From the NCBI RefSeq assembly GCF_022809115.1, contig NZ_JALGBH010000001.1:310001-374000 (forward strand): 64,000 nt of DNA, read 5' to 3'. Shown here one piece after another: positions 54,102 to 63,428 of this stretch. The stretch comes from Pedobacter montanisoli (GTDB taxonomy: Bacteria > Bacteroidota > Bacteroidia > Sphingobacteriales > Sphingobacteriaceae). The translations under genes and the position numbers were made by a program. Numbering within the stretch: position 1 is the first letter of the stretch; every line of letters starts with the position of its first letter. The notes under the pieces were generated by a model, which did no database searches, was not told the origin of the DNA, and saw only the letters and a list, made by a program, of their open reading frames with translations.

Positions 54102-55710
54102 ACTTCAATCCTTTCAATTGCTTCTGAATTTCAACATCCAAAGCATTTCCTTCAGCAAAAAGTTGCCTTAATTTAATTTCAAAACCCTCCATCTTCTCTT
54201 TAAACTCTTCAGCAGTAATATCTACATAATCAATCTTCACTTCAAAATACTGTCCCGCAGAGAAAGAATAGTTTTTAGCTTTGATATCCTCTGCAGAAAC
54301 AACCACGCTAAAATCATCTTCGGGCACTTTATTGTTCATTATATCAATGATGCGTTGCTCTTCTTGCAAACTTAAAACCGTACGTTGGTTTTTACCTTCC
54401 TTAATGGTTTGTCCTAATTTACTGGCATCTACCAAAACAATATGCTCAGCATCGGCTTTATTGTCTAAAAACAATACACTTACATTGGTACCAGTACTGG
54501 CAAAAATATTACTTGGCATACTTACTACACCACGTAACAGTTTTTGCTCAATCATGGCTTCGCGTATTTTACGTTCTATACCACTCTGTGCCGTAATAAA
54601 ACCTGTGGGTACCACAATAGCCGCTTTTCCTTTTTCGCTTAGACTATACATAATATGCTGTATAAAAAGCAAGTAAATAGCCATACTCTCTTTTTTAGCT
54701 TTGGGCACATTGGGTATACCGGCAAAAAAACGCTTTTTGTTAATATCGGTATCTAATGCAGTACTAAAATCAGAGAAATCTAATTTAAAAGGCGGGTTTG
54801 AAACAATATAATCGAACTTTTCTTCTCTGTAATAAGGTTCTAAAATGGTATTACCTTTAATAATGTGCGGTATGCTGTGGCTTAAATTATTAAGTACCAA
54901 GTTCAACCGCAACATATTACTAGATTTTTGCGAGATATCTTCGCTGTAAATACTGCAATTGTTTTCGCCAATGGCGTGAGCAATGTTCATTAACAAAGTT
55001 CCAGAGCCCGCACTTGGGTCGTAAACCTTTACACCTTTAGGCTGGTCGTTTACCATAATGGCAGCCATAATACGTGCAACGGCATGTGGCGTATAATACT
55101 CTGCATATTTACCGCCACTATCGGTATTGTAATCTTTAATTAAATATTCGAAGATGGTTGCAAAGAAATCGTATTTCTCATTAAACATCCCTTCGAAACT
55201 AAACTCAAACAACTTACTAATTAAAGCTTTACAAAAGGCATCGCGTTGAGAAGCATCACTAATAAAATTGCTTAACTCATCAAACATTTTGTCTTTTGCA
55301 CCGCTAGCAGATTTTACCGAATAAATTTCTGTGTTATGAATACTAATATCTCTTAAAGTATCGTCAAATAATTTAGCAAAATCATCCGTATTCTGCTTAT
55401 TATGCAAATAGGTAATGGTTTGGTGCGGGTAAAGTTGCGGCGTATTGGCATCTATATAAATCAGCAAAAAACTATATTGTTCTTCGTCTAATTTTTCTAA
55501 GGCTTGCTGAAAATTAGGGGCTTTAGCCAATTGATAGTCTTCTAGTTTTTTAGCTTCATAAGCGAATTTATCGTTCATGAATTTGTATAAGAAAACTTGG
55601 GTAATAATTTTAAATTCATTACCATCGTTACCTAAACCGTAATTGGCACACACACTTTTCAAGCTATCTATCAGTTGCTTGGTTTTGGTAATAAAGGTTA
55701 AATCAGTCAT
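54088..55710 (-). CDS. hsdM: Type I restriction-modification DNA methyltransferase subunit
   Basis: HsdM is the N6-adenine methyltransferase of the complex. The 540-residue protein has an N-terminal HsdM domain, the AdoMet motif DPSAGSG at 231-237 and the catalytic NPPF at 305-308. It directly abuts hsdR (stop at 55711) and overlaps hsdS by 14 bp, the usual arrangement for translationally coupled hsd genes. Confidence 0.96.
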   Translation of the reverse strand: MTDLTFITKTKQLIDSLKSVCANYGLGNDGNEFKIITQVFLYKFMNDKFAYEAKKLEDYQLAKAPNFQQALEKLDEEQYSFLLIYIDANTPQLYPHQTITYLHNKQNTDDFAKLFDDTLRDISIHNTEIYSVKSASGAKDKMFDELSNFISDASQRDAFCKALISKLFEFSFEGMFNEKYDFFATIFEYLIKDYNTDSGGKYAEYYTPHAVARIMAAIMVNDQPKGVKVYDPSAGSGTLLMNIAHAIGENNCSIYSEDISQKSSNMLRLNLVLNNLSHSIPHIIKGNTILEPYYREEKFDYIVSNPPFKLDFSDFSTALDTDINKKRFFAGIPNVPKAKKESMAIYLLFIQHIMYSLSEKGKAAIVVPTGFITAQSGIERKIREAMIEQKLLRGVVSMPSNIFASTGTNVSVLFLDNKADAEHIVLVDASKLGQTIKEGKNQRTVLSLQEEQRIIDIMNNKVPEDDFSVVVSAEDIKAKNYSFSAGQYFEVKIDYVDITAEEFKEKMEGFEIKLRQLFAEGNALDVEIQKQLKGLKYERN

Positions 55711-58700
55711 TTATAAATAATAGTTATTGTATTCTTGTAAATATTCGCCAGCAATAAGGGTATTGATACTTTTGGTGGTGTTAATATCTAATTTAATATT
55801 TTGCTTTTTTATAAATTCAGTAGCTACCAAATTAAGCAGATAGCGGTTAAAGAAAGCTTCGTTATCTAAAATATTTCTATTGTTTAACAATTGCTCGTCG
55901 GTTTGGCATTTAATATTCATTAAAGCCTCGTGTAATTGTATTTCTTTAGCTGAAACGCCGCTATTTTCTACTAAACGTTTATGTAAACGAGCATATTTTT
56001 CATCTTGTTCGTACTTGGCTTTTAGTAAGTTATTTTTCCTATTTAATTCGGTTACTTTATCATAAATAGATTGTAATAGCAAAATGTTATCACGCATATC
56101 TTCCTGCCCTACTTCGGCTAAATTCTTTTTCTTAAAAATGCGCTCTAGCTCTTCGCGTAACGAAATAAATTCTATGTCTTTCTGGTCGAAATTACTTAGC
56201 AAAGCCTCTCTCGTTCTTTTCAACTGCCCCCTCAATTGGTCAGCTAAAATCAGCTCTTCTTCACTTACTTTGGTAAAGAGAAAAATAACATCTTCTAAAG
56301 CAGAATTCAGTAAATTGGTATTGTCGGCTTCATTATTAATGTTATCTATTAAATTTAACTTATCTAGTTGCGCTTGTGCTACGGCCAGCAATTGGTTTAA
56401 CTTAAAGAAATCTAACTTAGAAAGTTCTTCGTCAAAGCCTTGTAACCTAATGATGTTCTTTAGTTCTTTGGCGTTGGTTAAAACCTTAATTAAGTCTAAT
56501 AAATCTTGCTTGTCTTTTATTTCGCCAACCTGCTGGCTAAATATTTCTGCATTTAAAGCATCAAAGTGAAAAAGCTTGTCTTTAATTTCTACAATTTCGG
56601 CTGTTATTTCTTCTTTTGATTTAAATAAGTTAGAGTAGTTCTGCATTTCATCGCCCAACTCTCCCTGTAACTCTTTAAAATAATTATCGTTTGTGTCTTT
56701 AAAGGCACTGGTGATATCGGCAAAATCTACTACATAGCCATACTGATACTTTTTATATGGTCGATTTACACGAGTAAGCGTTTGTAGTAGGTTATGATCT
56801 TTTACTACTCTAGCTAAGTAAAGCTTTTTTAACCGCTTTGCATCAAAACCAGTTAATAGCATATTGTAAACAAACAAAATATCAATATCACCTGCTTTAA
56901 ATTGCTTAACCTGTTCTTTACGTTCATCTTTTGAGTTTACATCGTGTAAAATCAGAGCCGCTTTTAATCCTGTTTTTGGTTTGTCATACTCTTCCTCTGG
57001 TTCTGCAACCATAGGTACATATTCAACCTCTTGTATACCATATAATTCTTCAAAGTACTCAAATAATGCTTTAGCTTGCTTACTGGTATCGCAAACTACC
57101 ATTGCTCCTAAGCTATCGTCACTTTCTGCTCTTCGAAATTGATTCAAATCTTTAACAATGTACTCCAACATTGGGCGCACAAATTTAGGGTGCGCAAATA
57201 CTTCACTTTTATCAATTTCGCCATGTGCTAGTTTTATTTCATCTAGCACGGCTTTCATCTGCATATTATAGGTCGTATCAATGCCTTCACGTATTAAGCG
57301 TAGCGTATAACCATCTGCAATAGACATGTTATAATAGTACTTATGAATATACTCTCCAAATAAGGCTTTACTATCGTATTCTTTGGCTACCTCACGTAAT
57401 AACGGCGTGCCGGTTAAAGCTATTTTAATAGCTTGTTCATCAGACTTTAGCAAATTGACCAATGCTGTGCCTTTAGGATTGTAACCGCGATGGGCTTCAT
57501 CTATAAAATAAACCCTTTGTATGTTGATATCATAAGCTAAATCTTTCGCTACAATGGTTTCTTCAGTAAACTTTTGGATATTAACTACTGAAATTTCCCT
57601 GTCTCCAGAGCTATTTTGTACAGTACTAATTTTTTTAATATCTTCTAGAAATTGTTGGCGAGAATTAACTCGATTGACATGTAAACCTCTATTGCCAAAT
57701 TCTGTACTTGCCTGGTTAGCTAAGTCTATCCGATCTACAATGAAGTAAAACTTTGGGATAATGTTCTTCTTCTGAAAGTAGTCTGTCAGAAACTTAACAT
57801 TGTAATAAGCTAATGCTGTTTTACCACTACCTTGCGTATGCCAAATAATGCCTTTTTTTACACCTTCCTCTAACTTACGCTCAATAGCTTTAGTAGCAAA
57901 TAATTGCGGATAGCGCATAATGTGTTTTTGCGTTATCTTCTTTCCTTTTATCTCTTCTTCTACATAAGCAATAGCATATTTTAAAATAAAGGCCAAACGC
58001 TCTTTATTTAAAAGCGATGTTAAAAGTAAATTTGTTGGCGTATTAAATTGTTTATTTGTTTTAAACTCTGGAGAGTGCTTAATAGCAATCAGGTTGTTAT
58101 CTTTAAGTACTATATTTTCTATTTCATCACTTTCCGAGACTAGCAACTGGGCTAAATTTAATGTTTCTTCTTCTCTAAAGTAGTTAAAGTGTAAATCGGC
58201 ATAAGCTGATGTCGCATAGTAAGCACCTTGCAATGGTTCTATTACTCCATCTTCGTAAGGCATATTGTTAGAAAACAACATCAACTGCGTGATATTAGCA
58301 AAACGCTTAAACTTCTTGTTTTTATAACGATCATTAATTCGTTTACGCTCCGCTAACACACCGTCTTTATTATTTGGCTTTTTAACTTCAACAAAAACCA
58401 AAGGCATTCCGTTAATTAAAACGGTAATATCTGGTCTAAACTCTTCCTCTCCATTTTTAGCAGTAAGCTCTGTAGTAACATGAAAACTGTTGTTACTAAA
58501 ATTCTCAAAATCGATCAGCTTTATACCCGATGTCGCCGTAAGACTTTTGTAAAACTCTTTACCTAAATCATCAAAATCAAGTTTTAAGGTTAATTCTTCT
58601 AAACATCGTTTGATATCTTCAACTTCAACAGTTGGATTAATACGTTGAACACTAGCTATAAAAATATCAGAAAAGATATTGGTCTCTTCAAGCCTATTTT

Positions 58701-58788
58701 GCTCACGTCTAGAAATATACGTATAACCTAATCTTATTAGGTGCAGTATAGCTGGTATCTTAACTCTTGAATCTTCGTTGAAAGCCAT
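55711..58788 (-). CDS. hsdR: Type I restriction endonuclease/translocase subunit
   Basis: HsdR is the motor-nuclease of type I restriction. The 1025-residue protein has the N-terminal PD-(D/E)xK nuclease (D120, E134, K136: RPDITVLI and VEVKKP), then helicase motifs: GIIWHTQGSGKTALAY (Walker A), FIVDRIDLANQ, YFIDEAHRG (DEAH box) and ALTGTPLL. A coiled-coil rich C-terminal region follows. I start at ATG 58788, not the TTG two codons upstream. It is the first gene of the operon. Confidence 0.95.
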   Translation of the reverse strand: MAFNEDSRVKIPAILHLIRLGYTYISRREQNRLEETNIFSDIFIASVQRINPTVEVEDIKRCLEELTLKLDFDDLGKEFYKSLTATSGIKLIDFENFSNNSFHVTTELTAKNGEEEFRPDITVLINGMPLVFVEVKKPNNKDGVLAERKRINDRYKNKKFKRFANITQLMLFSNNMPYEDGVIEPLQGAYYATSAYADLHFNYFREEETLNLAQLLVSESDEIENIVLKDNNLIAIKHSPEFKTNKQFNTPTNLLLTSLLNKERLAFILKYAIAYVEEEIKGKKITQKHIMRYPQLFATKAIERKLEEGVKKGIIWHTQGSGKTALAYYNVKFLTDYFQKKNIIPKFYFIVDRIDLANQASTEFGNRGLHVNRVNSRQQFLEDIKKISTVQNSSGDREISVVNIQKFTEETIVAKDLAYDINIQRVYFIDEAHRGYNPKGTALVNLLKSDEQAIKIALTGTPLLREVAKEYDSKALFGEYIHKYYYNMSIADGYTLRLIREGIDTTYNMQMKAVLDEIKLAHGEIDKSEVFAHPKFVRPMLEYIVKDLNQFRRAESDDSLGAMVVCDTSKQAKALFEYFEELYGIQEVEYVPMVAEPEEEYDKPKTGLKAALILHDVNSKDERKEQVKQFKAGDIDILFVYNMLLTGFDAKRLKKLYLARVVKDHNLLQTLTRVNRPYKKYQYGYVVDFADITSAFKDTNDNYFKELQGELGDEMQNYSNLFKSKEEITAEIVEIKDKLFHFDALNAEIFSQQVGEIKDKQDLLDLIKVLTNAKELKNIIRLQGFDEELSKLDFFKLNQLLAVAQAQLDKLNLIDNINNEADNTNLLNSALEDVIFLFTKVSEEELILADQLRGQLKRTREALLSNFDQKDIEFISLREELERIFKKKNLAEVGQEDMRDNILLLQSIYDKVTELNRKNNLLKAKYEQDEKYARLHKRLVENSGVSAKEIQLHEALMNIKCQTDEQLLNNRNILDNEAFFNRYLLNLVATEFIKKQNIKLDINTTKSINTLIAGEYLQEYNNYYL

Positions 58789-58850
58789 TAACAATCTGTT
58801 TTTTCAGCTAATATAGTTATTAATTCAGGCTGGCTCCAAAACAAATAGAG

Positions 58851-58868
58851 CCTCTTTTTATAAAGAGG
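58851..58868. other. Small hairpin upstream of hsdR
   Basis: CCTCTTT pairs with AAAGAGG around a 4-base loop, 63 bp upstream of the hsdR ATG. It has no long T-run and may be a transcription or leader element. Nearby, 58946-58995 is a loose array of TCTCAAATCTC/ATCTCATATC units. Confidence 0.4.
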
Positions 58869-59012
58869 TAGCACATAATACCTATAAAATGAGCTTAGCA
58901 AAGCATCAAGATAAGCGATCAAAACCTAATACTCCATATATTATCTCTCCCTCAAATCTCAGGTCTCAAATCTCATATCTCATATCTAACTACTAAACCT
59001 ACTCCCTAAAAC

Positions 59013-59273
59013 TCAACCCGGCTTCTTTCCCCACTGCCTATTCCTCTGCATCATGCGCAGCAGATCGCTATACAAATAATAATAGCGGTTACCAATGGGC
59101 GAGTAAGGCAAATAACCCTGGCTTACCAGATTTTTGAGCGTACGCTCACTAATGTTGAGGATCTCCATTACCTGATGTTTATCAAGAATTTCGTTGGTAA
59201 AAGACTGTAAACCTTTAGACTTAAAAGTAATGCGCTTGAGCGGCACCGGCTGATCTGATTTACTGTTGTTCAT
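59013..59273 (-). CDS. Helix-turn-helix (excisionase/MerR-like) DNA-binding protein
   Basis: An 86-residue protein with an HTH_17-type domain: ILDKHQVMEILNISERTL and LVSQGYLPYSPIGNRYYY. Such small proteins act as excisionases or transcription regulators of mobile elements. The start at 59273 replaces an upstream TTG. It lies just beyond the defence island and upstream of the DUF6266 gene on the other strand; no integrase is nearby. Confidence 0.8.
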   Translation of the reverse strand: MNNSKSDQPVPLKRITFKSKGLQSFTNEILDKHQVMEILNISERTLKNLVSQGYLPYSPIGNRYYYLYSDLLRMMQRNRQWGKKPG

Positions 59274-59752
59274 AAGCGTATAATTTAGACAAAAAAGCAA
59301 ACCTTAACCCACAAGATATTAACTAAAAGGCACTTAAGCAAATTAAAGGCATTTTACATGGTTTAACTATTAGAAAATCCTTAATAAAAACCCACTTTTA
59401 ACCCGAGCTGCTTCGGGACTCTTTCTGGTCTTATTCTGGACTCCTTCGGCAGCTTGCGAAAAAAAGCAAAGCAGGTTAAGAAGCAATGTTCATGCAATTA
59501 ACCAGCTTTAAGCACTCATTAAAATGATTTCTAAAGTTTAAAACCAGGCCTGTAAAAGCCCGCAAAAATTTTAGTAATGCCGAACAAACGGCCTTTTTCC
59601 GCAATAAAGAGGGCAATACCCAGGCTTAACGGGGTAAAGCTCTGTCTTAAAAGGGCAAAACACCTACATAACAAGCTGACCTATAAATTATTACAAAACA
59701 AGCCTCTACCTTTAGACTTAGTTAATTGATTGTTTCACTAAAAAATTAAACT
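59274..59752. other. 479-bp gap between HTH and DUF6266 genes
   Basis: This stretch holds no gene I can support. A few weak hairpins are visible, for example CCCGAGCTGCTTCGGG near 59400, and TACCTTTAG near 59707 is close to the -7 consensus for the DUF6266 gene. Confidence 0.5.
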
Positions 59753-60397
59753 ATGGGAATTATCAAACAAGGTATTCTGGGAGGTTTCTCTGGTACGGTA
59801 GGCACGGTAGTGGGCGCACAGTGGCGCGGCATTACCTACATGCGGGGCAAGAGCACCAGCAAAAGGCAGGGCTCCAGCTTTAAGCAGGACGAACAGCGCA
59901 TGCGTTTTGTGCTGATGGTTAAATTTATGCGTAAGATGAGTGCTTTTGTAAACCTAGGTTACCATAACCTGGCCAAGCACATGACCCCGCTCAATGCTGG
60001 TCTTTCTTACAATCTTAAGAACAGTGTTAGGGGCGATTTCCCCAATTATGAAGTGGCCTATAACATGGTGCTGTTGAGCCGTGGCGATCTGCCCAATGCC
60101 GAGAACCCACAGGCCGCAGCAGGTACAGGCAGTACGGTTGAGTTTACCTGGGTAAACAATGCGGGCAGTGGTAAGGCGCTTGATACTGATATGTGTCTGG
60201 TTACAGCTTATTGCCCCGAAAAAGATCTGGCTGTATGCAGCAGGTTTAGTACTGAGTTTACCCGACAAGACCAGCACCTGATTTTGGAAGTGCCTCAGTT
60301 TGCCGGACTGGAGGTTGAAACTTACATCTCTTTCTTTAGCGAGAATGGTAAGGAAATTGCCGATAGTATTTATACTGGATCGGTAAGCCTTACCTGA
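59753..60397 (+). CDS. DUF6266 family protein
   Basis: A 214-residue protein of the Bacteroidota DUF6266 family: MGIIKQGILGGFSGTVGTVV at the start with the VGAQWRGITYMRGKS segment, then a beta-rich C-terminal half. There is no obvious signal peptide. Function unknown; members are often present in several copies per genome. An HTH gene is its nearest neighbour. Confidence 0.85.
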   Translation: MGIIKQGILGGFSGTVGTVVGAQWRGITYMRGKSTSKRQGSSFKQDEQRMRFVLMVKFMRKMSAFVNLGYHNLAKHMTPLNAGLSYNLKNSVRGDFPNYEVAYNMVLLSRGDLPNAENPQAAAGTGSTVEFTWVNNAGSGKALDTDMCLVTAYCPEKDLAVCSRFSTEFTRQDQHLILEVPQFAGLEVETYISFFSENGKEIADSIYTGSVSLT

Positions 60398-60589
60398 TTA
60401 CAGTGCCCGGTAAGAAAACTTAATCTTGCCGGGCTTGACTTTCTGATGTCTTTTTGTAGTCCGAAACCACCCTTGCCCATAAATTGGTTAACTGTTTAAT
60501 TGATAAATTATTAAACTCCTAACACCATTCCTTTCTCATGTTCCTCTTTTCATCGCCCAGAACCCTTTGGCGCCACTATCTAATTACTA

Positions 60590-60699
60590 CCGCCTGAACT
60601 TCCTGAAATGTGTTCGGGACAGGCTGTTTCAGGGTCTGTATATTGTCCTTAGATAGATGCTGAACTAAATTCAGCATGACGATACAAGGAGGGGTTCAG
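60590..60699. repeat. Intergenic hairpin repeats, right-hand cluster, first part
   Basis: Copies of the GTCATGCTGAA family in reverse orientation, including CTTCCTGAAATGTGTTCGGG (nested insert form) and AAATTCAGCATGACGATACA. They begin the 60663-60790 block that is the inverse of 35858-35975. Nothing is seen from 60398 to about 60590. Confidence 0.75.
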
Positions 60700-60872
60700 C
60701 ATGACGCACAATAGGAGGCTTCAGACTCCCGTCATCAGACTTTCGGGCTACCAACCTTCCCGACTTCAAACATCCGTCATCGGACTTCGGTCATCCGTCT
60801 TCAGACTTCGGTCATCCGTCTTCAGACTTCCCAACTACCAACTTCAAACATCCGTCATCGGACATCGGACTC
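60700..60872. repeat. Degenerate TCATCCGTCTTCAGACTT short-repeat array
   Basis: Units such as GTCATCAGACTTTCGG, GTCATCCGTCTTCAGACTTC (twice), and ATCCGTCATCGGACATCGG follow each other irregularly. It is reverse-complementary to arrays at 33.9 and 35.8 kb. Confidence 0.8.
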
Positions 60873-61113
60873 TCATTAAATGTGTCAGGCTGTCCCGATA
60901 GCTATCAGGATTGTCGAAGCCTAACTTGCAGGAATACTCACATTTCGACAACTTGTCCCGATACTTCGGGAGGCTCAATGTGACAACGCTAAGTAAAGAT
61001 GCTGAACTAAATTCAGCATGACGGTATAAGGATAAGTTCAGCATGACGCACAATAGGGATGCTTCAGACTCCCGTCATCTGACTTTCGGACTACCAACCT
61101 TCCCGACTTCAAA
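60873..61113. repeat. Composite repeat, second copy near the T9SS gene
   Basis: It contains CTGTCCCGATAGCTATCAGG and TTGTCGAAGCCTAACTTGCA from the large hairpin, then GTCCCGATACTTCGGGAGGC, and then a second block (60995-61113) that again pairs with 35858-35975 in reverse complement. The gap ends just before the T9SS gene stop. Confidence 0.78.
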
Positions 61114-61115
61114 CA

Positions 61116-63305
61116 TTAATCTTTAATTACTTTTTGCTGCAATTGTTGTTGTGCACCTTTAAGTAAAAGAATATAAACGCCAACCGGATAACCCGACAGG
61201 TTAATTTGATGAGCTTGGGTCTGAGCGTTCAATTGTGCCTGATAAATTACCTTTCCGGTAACATCTGAGAGCTGTAACTGGTTAAATGTATTGCTCACAA
61301 AATTGATGTTAAGTACATTTTTTACCGGATTTGGATAAAGACTAAGCTGGTTACCTGTAAAGCTAAAGTCTAAAGCTTTAATGCCAATTTCAGTCAGTTG
61401 CCCATTTAAGTCTAACTGTTCCAGTTTATAGTAGTTAATGCGTGGTGCAGGAGTGGCATCTACCACCTGATAATATTTACGGCTAAGGCTGTTAATGGCT
61501 CCCGGTACTTTGGCAATTTCGGTATAATGAATACCATCAGTTGAACGGCCAACAATAAATTCCTTGTTATTTGTTTCGGTTAATGTTTGCCAGTTCACTT
61601 TTACCTTCTGCTGTTCTTTTTGCACCGTAAAACTGTATAAACGGATAGGCAAACTGGGGTCAACCTGCATGGTAATACTTGCTGCAGGAGCGCTACAGCC
61701 ATTTAAGGCAGCTTCTACACTTACTATATCATTATTTAAAGGCGTGTAGGTATAGGTGTTGCCTGCTCCGGTTTGCATTGCATTGCCGTTTACTTTAAAG
61801 ATATACTGGCTAAAATTAGGACTGGCTGTAAAGGTTACACTGGTACCTGAATTGATTATACCTGTGGTTGAACTACTGATTGTTGCATAAGGGCTTAATA
61901 GAGCGCCTACCATTAAAGTACCTAAATTGGTGTATTCTGTCGCAGTGCCACCATTTACAAAAAAAGAGTAAACACGTCCGGCAGGAACATCAGCAGGTGC
62001 AAAAGTACCCACAGGGAAATAACCCGGTGTGCCAGCCATTTGTTTGAGGGCCACATAATAATTGGTATTGGCCGGGATATTAACAGCAGTTGGAAAATTA
62101 AAGACCACTTTGGTGCCTAGCATTGCATTGGTAATAGTCTGTAAAGGCGATTCGGCTAAAATAACACCATTGGCATTTAACAGTACACCCCCTACCTGCT
62201 TATTTACACTGGTAGCTGCGGGATTTATATGCACTTCGGTACCACTGATACTGATCCCTACTGCCGGCGACAAGTATTTTACGGCCAGTATTCCGGCTCC
62301 GGTATTAAAGCCGATCCCATCAAAAGGAGCATCGGTGGTGTTGTAAAAGGCAAGCTCGCCACAACCTACCTGTTGTGCTTTTTGCATTGAGTTGTTTGAA
62401 TTATTCTCATCATTGGGTACGCTCACAACAATGTTCTGGCTACCCACATTGGTGTTAACCATGTTAAAAGATACCTGCGTACTTGCGCCTGCGTTTAAGC
62501 TGGGTATGGTAAAGGTTTGGCTGCTGGTATTGGCTCCCGTAACATTGAGGCTTACCTGAATATTGCTGGCATTTTGCGCACCTTTATTTTGTACAGTAGC
62601 CTTAATGGCTCCAGAAATCATTCTATTGGTTTTTCCAAAGCCAATATCTAAACTGCTTACCATAATATCATTCTGGTAAGGATTGTTAATACCAAATAGA
62701 AGGGTAGGCCTGAAATTACTGCTTTGGGTAAGGGTTACCGGAGGTGTGGTGGTGCTACTTAGATCATCAACAAGTGAACCTGGAGCAGAAGAAACATCAC
62801 AATTATATACTGCAGGAGTAGTCGCAAACTGGCTACCAAGATAATCATAAGCAACATACAAGCCTCCTCCGGTATAGGTAAAATTACTGTTTAGCCCAAT
62901 ATCTGTAGTTGCGGCTGTAGTTGTACCTACAGGAAGACTGTAACTACCATCATAAACCTGTGTCATACCTGTAAGGATAGTAGACCAGACATTAGATTTA
63001 GAATAGCTTGCGTCAGTAGTGTTTTGCAGGTAAATTTTTAAATTACCCCCTGCGGCTGAGCTTACCCCCGAACTATAGACAAAGCCCAATCGTTTAATGA
63101 TGGTATTTGTATTGAGTACGCCGTTAAGTTCGCTTGCCGGAATAATAAATGCCGCCCTGAAGGTGGTATGGGCCGATGTTCCGTTAGGTGCTCTGTAGGT
63201 TGATGTTCCAGGTGTATTTACAGGGGTTTGAACAAATATGATGGCCTGCGAATAGGTGCTTATAGCATAAAACGCCATAAAAATAAAGAGTAAAAGTCTT
63301 TTCAT
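61116..63305 (-). CDS. T9SS-secreted protein with type A sorting domain
   Basis: A 729-residue secreted protein with a signal peptide (MKRLLLFIFMAFYAISTYS). Beta-sandwich regions follow, including a CARDB-like segment near 215-310 (SSLDIGFGKTNRMISG ... GAQNASNIQVSLNVTG). The C-terminus is a type A sorting domain (LSLYPNPVKNVLNINF, then SGYPVGVYILLLKG) that targets proteins to the type IX system. It implies a functional T9SS elsewhere in the genome. No catalytic domain was recognised; an adhesin or structural role is possible. Confidence 0.88.
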   Translation of the reverse strand: MKRLLLFIFMAFYAISTYSQAIIFVQTPVNTPGTSTYRAPNGTSAHTTFRAAFIIPASELNGVLNTNTIIKRLGFVYSSGVSSAAGGNLKIYLQNTTDASYSKSNVWSTILTGMTQVYDGSYSLPVGTTTAATTDIGLNSNFTYTGGGLYVAYDYLGSQFATTPAVYNCDVSSAPGSLVDDLSSTTTPPVTLTQSSNFRPTLLFGINNPYQNDIMVSSLDIGFGKTNRMISGAIKATVQNKGAQNASNIQVSLNVTGANTSSQTFTIPSLNAGASTQVSFNMVNTNVGSQNIVVSVPNDENNSNNSMQKAQQVGCGELAFYNTTDAPFDGIGFNTGAGILAVKYLSPAVGISISGTEVHINPAATSVNKQVGGVLLNANGVILAESPLQTITNAMLGTKVVFNFPTAVNIPANTNYYVALKQMAGTPGYFPVGTFAPADVPAGRVYSFFVNGGTATEYTNLGTLMVGALLSPYATISSSTTGIINSGTSVTFTASPNFSQYIFKVNGNAMQTGAGNTYTYTPLNNDIVSVEAALNGCSAPAASITMQVDPSLPIRLYSFTVQKEQQKVKVNWQTLTETNNKEFIVGRSTDGIHYTEIAKVPGAINSLSRKYYQVVDATPAPRINYYKLEQLDLNGQLTEIGIKALDFSFTGNQLSLYPNPVKNVLNINFVSNTFNQLQLSDVTGKVIYQAQLNAQTQAHQINLSGYPVGVYILLLKGAQQQLQQKVIKD

Positions 63306-63428
63306 GCGAGCTTAATTAAGATTAGAATGATGTTGATTTATAAATGTGGCACATAAATTTCGTTATATACTTTCAAGCAGCTTTAAGGGTTCAGTTTTTT
63401 TTGCATCTGTACCTACCTACACCAGCTT

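Noticed and set aside
60701..60901. Plus-strand frame over the short-repeat array
   Set aside because: It is made of GTCATCCGTCTTCAGACTT units and has no protein-like features.
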